64,000 nucleotides of DNA, from positions 14,074,001 through 14,138,000 of the forward strand of contig OU342635.1 in NCBI GenBank assembly GCA_910589415.1, given 5' to 3'. This document shows, one piece after another, positions 57,870 through 64,000 of this stretch (within the stretch, counting starts at the first letter, position 1; each line of letters opens with the position of its first letter). The DNA is from Malachius bipustulatus (taxonomy: Eukaryota; Arthropoda; Insecta; Coleoptera; Melyridae). The translations under genes and the position numbers were made by a program. Under the pieces are notes generated by a model. That model saw nothing but the letters and a program-made list of their open reading frames with translations, ran no database searches and was not told where the DNA came from.

Positions 57870-58560
57870 TCTTGCGGGGCTGCTCGACATGTCAAGTGCG
57901 ACTTCGCCCATAGAAACGACCAGATTCAGTGACTCGCTCTCTGATCTTACGAGTCGATCAGATCATAATTGCCTGGCTTTTACCCGGATTCAAACCATAC
58001 AGTTGACCTCAGCCCATTTCTGAATGATACTGTGTTCAACTTAACTACTTGTTCAAGTTTCTTCTTTATAAGAATGTAGGCATTAATTAAATCGGCATAG
58101 AATAAAAGTTTGCAATCTTTTACAGCTTGACCTATATCGGCTATTAATATGTTGAATAAAATAGGACCCAGAATTGAGCCTTGAGGTACGCCAGAGACCA
58201 GAGACGACCTCCTTGAGTTCTGAAGTCTGAAAGTCGCTGATCTTTATGTACTGATAGAACATTTTGAGGTTGCTAGAAAACAAAAGCAGCATTTATATGG
58301 CTGTCAAAACCATAGTGTTGCCAGCAAGAGTTCAAGGTCCAAACGGTCAAAAGCCTTAGTCACGTCTAACATGGTTAAGACCGTGACCGCCTCCTTGTCC
58401 ACGTTGTGATGATGTCGTCTAGCATTGATAAACATATTGTGGAGGTGCTATAGCCACATCTGTTGGCTGATTTGCAGGAGGCTGACGTGTCAAAAAATTC
58501 AAACATGTTGATTCAGGCAACTTCGTCCAGCTTAGACTGGACACACTGTAGGCTGATATT
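57870..58560 (-). pseudogene. Decayed minus-strand LINE reverse transcriptase core
   Basis: On the minus strand, from high to low coordinate, broken frames give SANRCGYSTSTICLSMLDDI (matching the F-R-x-G-H-S-T block), then VLTMLDVTKAFDRLD, SGVPQGSILGPILFNILIAD (near 58170-58205), LLFYADLINAY where the usual YADD motif has lost an Asp, and WAEVN..IRVKARQL near 58000. This is the palm of a Jockey/I-group LINE. There are several stops and frameshifts. No 3' tail was seen. Confidence 0.78.
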
Positions 58561-59399
58561 CAGAACACAGCACGGAATAAATCAGCGTGAGAGATTTATT
58601 CCTGCAAGAAATTAAAAAAAAAAACGAGGTTACTGAAACTTACAACACTTTCAAGACTCCATCATAAATAATATGATAATAAAATAACGGTAAAATTAAA
58701 AGTAGCAATTATGATTTAAAAAATAATAAATTAATAAATTGAATAAAGGTAAGAAAAAATTCATCAGCCATCTTGAACCTCGGCACCCACCGGTGTCGCG
58801 ATAACAAGAATAATTATAGAAGATAACATACGTAGGTACCTCGACTGAGCGGATGAAGTGCTTTAGCTGCTAAACAATATAAAAAAAAGTAATTAATAAT
58901 AGAACGGTGGTTTATTCTTGAGTTCTAATAGGAATCAAACCACCCATTTGATTGCTGGCCTTTTTAAAGCCTTGACCCTTCCCGGCTATTGAGATCCGAA
59001 ACGAATTGAGCCGAATTCGGTTGGTTCGAAACGATATCGCCGTCTCGCCGCACCTACGCAACCTACAGCGCTATACAGTGAGTTCGACGAAATTACTATG
59101 CCCTGCTTCGCGGAAATATTTAACTGATGAAAAAGGTAAACGAATGCTGCAAATGTTGTTGAAACTGTTGAAAAAACCATTACAAATATAAGAATGAGTT
59201 GTTGACATCCTGGTGAAGCATTCTCTTTTTCAGTCACTCTAGGGGAAATCCCATAAAAAACAAACCATCATGTTCATATTGGTTTTAGATTTTGTAGCTA
59301 ATCTACAGGTGTCCGGGCTCATTTAAGTCGGTCTCTGTAGATCAATCGATGGATTTTTTTCGAATTTGTTTTTGGAAATTCAGGTACAGGATTACAATG
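58561..59399. other. Unassigned stretch
   Basis: Contains a GC-richer part at about 58985-59110 without recognisable coding. It may be old transposon sequence. Confidence 0.4.
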
Positions 59400-60000
59400 G
59401 CTATAATTTAAAATTATTTTGCACAATACAAAGTGTCCCTTATGACAGTGGCATATCAAAAAAAAAATTAAGTAATTTTTTAAGTATTAGACTCTTATAT
59501 TATATCATTTTTGGATTGTCTGAGAAGAAAAACGATGATTAGTTTTTACAGTTGGTGTTTAAATTGAGTTAAGTTTGTGAGTTATAAATAAGTGAAAATC
59601 GCAAATTTTCAATTTTAAAGCCATTTACAACGGAAACGGCTCAAGACAGAGGAAAACGGCTTACATGTCCGTATTATAACTTTTTATATACTACCCTGTG
59701 ATGTGTATTCTATGATTTATGTAATCTATGATCAATGTAATCTATGACAAAAATCTGTAAAAATTTAAGGTATCTTAACGCGTCGCTAAATAAAAAAAAA
59801 AAAACAAAGATAGTACAAAATAAATGTTTATTATACATAAAAGTTAAAATATGTAGATGTAAGCCGTTTTCCTCTATCTAGACGTTATACAGGGCCTTGA
59901 ACTTCGAAAACTTCATTTGTTTATAACTCACAAACTTCTCAATTTAAACTCCAATTATAAAAACCAATCTTATTTATTCTTCTTTCAATTTTATCGAAAT
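59400..60000. mobile_element. Diverged copy of the 56961 foldback family
   Basis: It shares GGATTGTCTGAGAAGAAAAA, GTGAAAATCGCAAATTTTCA, GGAAAACGGCTTACATGTCC and the inverse GTAAGCCGTTTTCCTC (59860-59876) with the element at 56961-57836. It is less symmetrical and its ends are worn, so boundaries are approximate. Confidence 0.65.
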
Positions 60001-61344
60001 TGGTTGAAAAGTGTTTATCGAGCAAGTTTGCTCAACAAAACAACTTGTATGCAAAATTTATACCTAGATACCTACCTACGTTTCGCATAGCACTGATTGC
60101 TAGTTCTGAATTTTTTTTTGTGAGTCTGTTATGCGACTCATGCTTGTTATTCTATTTATAGAACGTGACCTATAACTTATACGTAGGTACAAGTACTAAA
60201 CCTTCTTCGTAAAATATTAATGGGGTATTTTTTGTAAAATTTTAATGGCTGTATAATTTTATTTTAAATTGGGTCATTAAAAATAGGAGAGCAGAAAGTA
60301 ATTGGACGTGGGTAGTTATACAAAATTACAATCGCTGTTTTAAAAATTAAAGAAACTAAGTATGTAATTAACTGGACATGCTTTCCTACTTCTGAAACTT
60401 TAACTAGGTATACCGACTGGATGAAACGAATTCGCCTTGTAATTATTATTGATTTAGGTACCTATCTAATATTTAATATTTTTCTGTCCAATTTATCTTG
60501 AAAAGGTAAGTAGTCTTATAAGTTGTAACAGTTTATTTCTTGACTTAGAAAAAAAGGTATACTTCTTGAAAATCTAAAGCCCTATTGTTTGTGAGACAAC
60601 AATGATTATTCTTGTCCATATTGATCGATTATTTCCGTAAAAAGGTTCAGTCTAGTTTTCAATTAAATTCTATAACAAGTAAACTGAAAAATACCTGCCA
60701 TTTTGATTGATTGGAGAATAAATACAATATAGCCACAATGAAATCGGTATCACTGGAATATGCCTTTGTAACTCCTGTATAATTTTGAAATATTGAGCGT
60801 TAAAAAGATGTAGTAAAAAGTAAAAAGACAAAATTCAGAAATAAAAAAAATAATAATAAAACAAAATTAATAATGAATAAGCTCACCTGTGACTCTTAGA
60901 ACCTCGGCAAAATGGTCTGTTACTAAATCAGGGAAGTAATCAAATCTTGATGAATATTATTCAATTTTTCTCTGGGAAAACTCAGGGATCCAGTCGGTTT
61001 TGAAGATTTTTGAAGTGTCACATTCATAAATTTTGACGACTTATGCTAACCTGCAAAAAAAAAATCAATTGATTATCGATAATAAAAAAGATATCTCGAT
61101 TTTTCAGTTTTGTAAGGATATTACAGCAACTACAAGCATAAAATTGTGCAACTTTTCTTTACTTTAACTGACTCGGCATCTCCTATGGTCAAGGAGATCC
61201 CAATGGTGAACCAGTTGAAAGTGATCTAGAGAGTGCTATACCTAGAGAGTGCTATTCATTTTTTATGGGTGGCGGCTGTAACTTCGAAGATGTTGAAGTT
61301 GAGGTTGTTTTCAGGCTATATCCCTTTACATTTTATAATTATTA
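60001..61344. other. AT-rich intergenic sequence, nothing recognised
   Basis: No gene, RNA or repeat boundary could be recognised. Confidence 0.5.
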
Positions 61345-62116
61345 TACAGGCTGTCCCATTACATGACTTCCATAGCCTGGGACTGTGTTGCCGGGGTGAT
61401 TTCAAGTCAAAAATGGGTAATGAGCATATACCCGGAGCGCTATCCTAACTCAGCTAGAAGCATTTGAAATTTTAAATAAGCCCACGAGTGCAGCTAGGTA
61501 TTAGGTTCGGCTGTTGGTTTTGTAATTATTAAAAATATCAAGTGGCTGTGAATCACCATTAGTATTTATTGTGACAGTAAACATCAAAATAATTTTCGTG
61601 TTTACTTGCATGTGTTACATTAAAATAATCTTAAATCGTCTTACAGCCATTCGTTATTTACGTATCATTAAAAATGATCTTCCAATATTACTGGATGAAG
61701 TTGCTATTAATATAAGACAACGAATTTGGATTCAGCACGATGGCGCACCTCCACACTTTGGTTCTCACTAATCAAAATTGTACAAACCGGTGGATTGGAA
61801 GAGGTCCTGCAGTTCCTTGGCCAGCAAGGTCACCAGACTTTAATCCCCTTTTTATGGAGAAGACTGAAAAGTTTAATTTAGGCAGGAAATATTGAAAACA
61901 GAGAACAACTAGTATCTAGAACCATGGGTGCCGCAGAAACTATTCGTGCTGATCCTGAGACTCTTCGTAGAGCTACCGCTTCAATTCTAAGAAAAGCTAG
62001 ACTATGTATACAGCAACTGGGTGGACATTTTGAGCAACTACGATATTTTGACTTGAAATCACCCCATCAGCAACACAGTCCCAGGCTATGGCAGTCATGT
62101 CGTGGGACACACTGTA
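61345..62116 (+). mobile_element. Tc1/mariner-like element with transposase C-terminal relic
   Basis: Terminal inverted repeats of about 65-75 bp are present. The left end (61345-61410) carries ATGACTTCCATAGCCTGGGA and the right end (62050-62116) its inverse. Between them, in shifting + frames, lies the end of a DDE/D transposase: RYLRIIKNDLPILLDEV, then IQHDGAPPHFGSH (second catalytic Asp, near 61735), RWIGRGPAVPWPARSPDFNP (third acidic residue, near 61790-61850) and DPETLRRATASILRKARLC...GGHFEQL (61940-62043). The DNA-binding N-terminus and first catalytic Asp are missing. Stops and frameshifts make it inactive. Confidence 0.82.
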
Positions 62117-62229
62117 TCCTACCTAATTCATAGTATATTTCATGATTACATCCCCTTCATTTGGTTAGATTATCTCAAGATATATGTGAGTTTTATGGAC
62201 TGATCAATTAAGTCTGGAATACCCTGTAT

Positions 62230-62259
62230 ATGTTATTATTATTATTATTATTATTATCA
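62230..62259. repeat. ATT microsatellite
   Basis: TTATTATTATTA run following an ACCCTGTATATG, which may be the worn end of another element. Confidence 0.8.
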
Positions 62260-63799
62260 GACAGCAATCAGATTTACGTTGGCATTCTTAGTCGAAAATG
62301 CAGTGATCAGAGTGATAAATGCGTCCCTGCACGGACAATTTATACACGTTAAAGTGATAATCTCCACTTCCACTCGAGTTGATCCGCTTCTTCCATTTCC
62401 CAGAAGGGCGTGAATCTCGCCGCCTCCACACATACACTCGACGGAAGCAGAGGGTCAATCTAATAGAGAGGCCTGTTCCCAAATATACCCAGCTGTCAAC
62501 TATGGTCCATGCGTGAAACTGCAGTTTCTGAAAAACCTGACATTTATGATTGATGCTAATTTACACAGATTGCTCGCCAACAAGTCGTCAACATTTTCAG
62601 ATGATCTATAAACATCCCTTAGGTATTAATGATGCGAGAATAATTAAAAACAAATCTACAACACCGCGTCCACCTCAAACTCCACTACTATTCTTTACTA
62701 ATAATGTTAACATTTCATTACATTTGTCCATTCCATCCATACAATTTATGAATTGTACCAACGTTTCTTTAATCCAAAAAAATACCAAATTTTGTAATTT
62801 TATCTTACTGTTTAGTGGTAGATAAAGCAGAGTATACTATTCGCAATAATGATAGCTATTATTACTTCATAATGTCACTCCCTCACCGCTAACGCGGCTC
62901 GGTTCGTAAATTTCTTCGAGTATAAATAATAGCCATTATTATTGACTCGTGATATAATCTACTAGAATACGCTATCTGCTGAGAGGGGAGGTTTTCGTTG
63001 AATAAACGCTCACTTATAATATAAAGTTATAAACCTTCAAATCTGTCACTGATGGTGTCATAGAACAACCAACACTGGGGCGTAATGTCTCATGAAGAAG
63101 TTGATCATGACACTAAAGGAAGTGACGTTAATTCTAACATAGTGGACCGGTGTAACCGGAAACGATTGCGTCTATGGAACGTCACGGTTGGCATTATAAA
63201 TTATGTAGAGAGAAATGGTAGCACGGCGCGCGTATCCTTCCCTTCCAGTCGACTTCTTATACGTGCCTTCATACCGACTCCCATCATATAAATATTGTCG
63301 ATTTTCCGAGGAGTTTTCTTATAGTTTACGTGATGTTATTACAAGGTGAGGCTGTATATCACTCATGTCAGTCGAAGGTAATGCCCACTTTCCTCATGTT
63401 AGTAGTGACCTTCTTATTGTCTGCCACCGTTCTGAGGGCCGCGATGAATTATGGCCGTCTTTACGTCGCGTAGCAGGTCATGCATTCGCGATTTTCGCCT
63501 GTCTATTCATTCCTCCCTAATTAATTAAGGAAGATGGGAGGTATAGTGGCAATGGTCAGGTAAAAGGAATATTTATTCAGTCCTATTCTCGGTCACTGGT
63601 TACTATACGAGATATTATTCTCCGATCTCATGTCTGACTTATAGTCACGAGATATGCCAGTTATGTCTTAATTAAGCTTTCCTTTTACATCCGACATCTA
63701 ATTACTTAAAACTCTAATGAACTGACGTTTTAGGTGAAAACTAAATTTTCAATCATAACTAAACCATTATCTCTCGTGCAGCTTTCTAGTAATTTTTAT
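62260..63799. other. Intergenic stretch with GC-richer pockets
   Basis: No gene was recognised. A pocket at about 63400-63545 (GCCGCGATGAATTATGGCCG, CTAATTAATTAAGG) resembles regulatory DNA in composition. The open frame at 63085-63291 has no recognisable domain. Confidence 0.4.
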
Positions 63800-63807
63800 A
63801 TCTATAC

Positions 63808-64000
63808 AAGGTGTTTCTAAATGTAGTAGGTACCATAAATTGGAGGACGTGTACATGAGGCTTAAAATATGTATTAGGAAAATTCATTTTTTTTCCGAAA
63901 ACGTTTTTTAACCGAGATACAGAATGTTTAAGCGTCATTTACAAAACAGGTTTTTCAACATCCTATATATCAGTTAAAAAAAAAACATTTTCGAACAATA
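63808..64000. mobile_element. Second copy of the outermost family of the 9.6-12.6 kb nest
   Basis: ACAAGGTGTTTCTAAATGTA, GTACCATAAATTGGAGG, TATTAGGAAAATTCATTTTT, ACCGAGATACAGAATGTTTA and TTACAAAACAGGTTTT match, in order and orientation, the left arm at about 9590-9790. The element runs off the window end. Confidence 0.6.

Noticed and set aside
1..64000. CRISPR array, prokaryotic operon, or virus-like gene cluster
   Set aside because: Introns, LINEs, MITEs and a metazoan gene show this is a eukaryotic chromosome. The regularly recurring blocks at 25.6-27.2 kb are a degenerate tandem repeat with no spacer structure.

Overview
This is an AT-rich animal genomic window, almost certainly from an insect. 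It carries the 3' half of one large intron-rich gene on the + strand, embedded in introns and flanks crowded with small transposable elements. The gene is a Musashi-family RNA-binding protein, most likely Rbp6 (the insect paralogue closest to vertebrate MSI2). It is recognised from the linker after the second RRM (VECKKAQPKEVM), the conserved C-terminal blocks (GFPAAAYAAYAAGRGY, VDLTNGQLTPNNN, VMNNYQAAAAAAAQGFG, FPAANSPGPTAIDMY) and the terminal GPLIPAAFTNGYH with stop. The exons encoding the two RRM domains are not in the window; they should lie upstream of base 1. I cannot fix the insect order from sequence alone.

Gene layout: exon 9032-9116, a 33-nt microexon 17963-17995, exon 21171-21257, exon 33788-33853, exon 39197-39450 and terminal exon 43711-43752. 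Spliced together these give 567 nt, exactly 189 codons including the stop. The joints between the first five exons are all phase 1, so the internal exons can be included or skipped without changing frame. Two exons (at 9032 and 21171) run on in frame past their internal splice donors through GC-rich coding sequence to their own stops (9472 and 21415). They therefore look like composite terminal exons giving alternative C-termini. Two further candidates are a 37-codon alternative-acceptor extension (39086-39196) and a 24-nt microexon (36547-36570).

Mobile DNA: 1.7-4.3 kb holds a decayed RTE-type LINE split by a two-level foldback element. 9.6-12.6 kb is a five-level nest of palindromic or inverted-repeat DNA elements, one of them with piggyBac-like TTAA/CCCGG ends. 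Further foldbacks lie at 0.05, 13.5, 18.6, 38.2, 40.3, 53.4, 57.0 and 59.4 kb. A Tc1/mariner-like transposase relic lies at 61.3 kb. Minus-strand LINE fragments lie at 41.9, 52.4 and 57.9 kb, and tRNA-like sequences at 20.6, 37.4 and 37.7 kb. A degenerate tandem array fills 25.6-27.2 kb.

The stretch downstream of the stop codon (43753 onward) is gene-free for several kb and probably begins with the 3' UTR. No second protein-coding host gene could be recognised. Several moderately GC-rich, non-coding pockets (5.7, 7.7, 29.6-30.0, 30.8-31.1, 48.1, 50.5 and 63.4 kb) look like candidate conserved regulatory elements, but this cannot be shown from one sequence.
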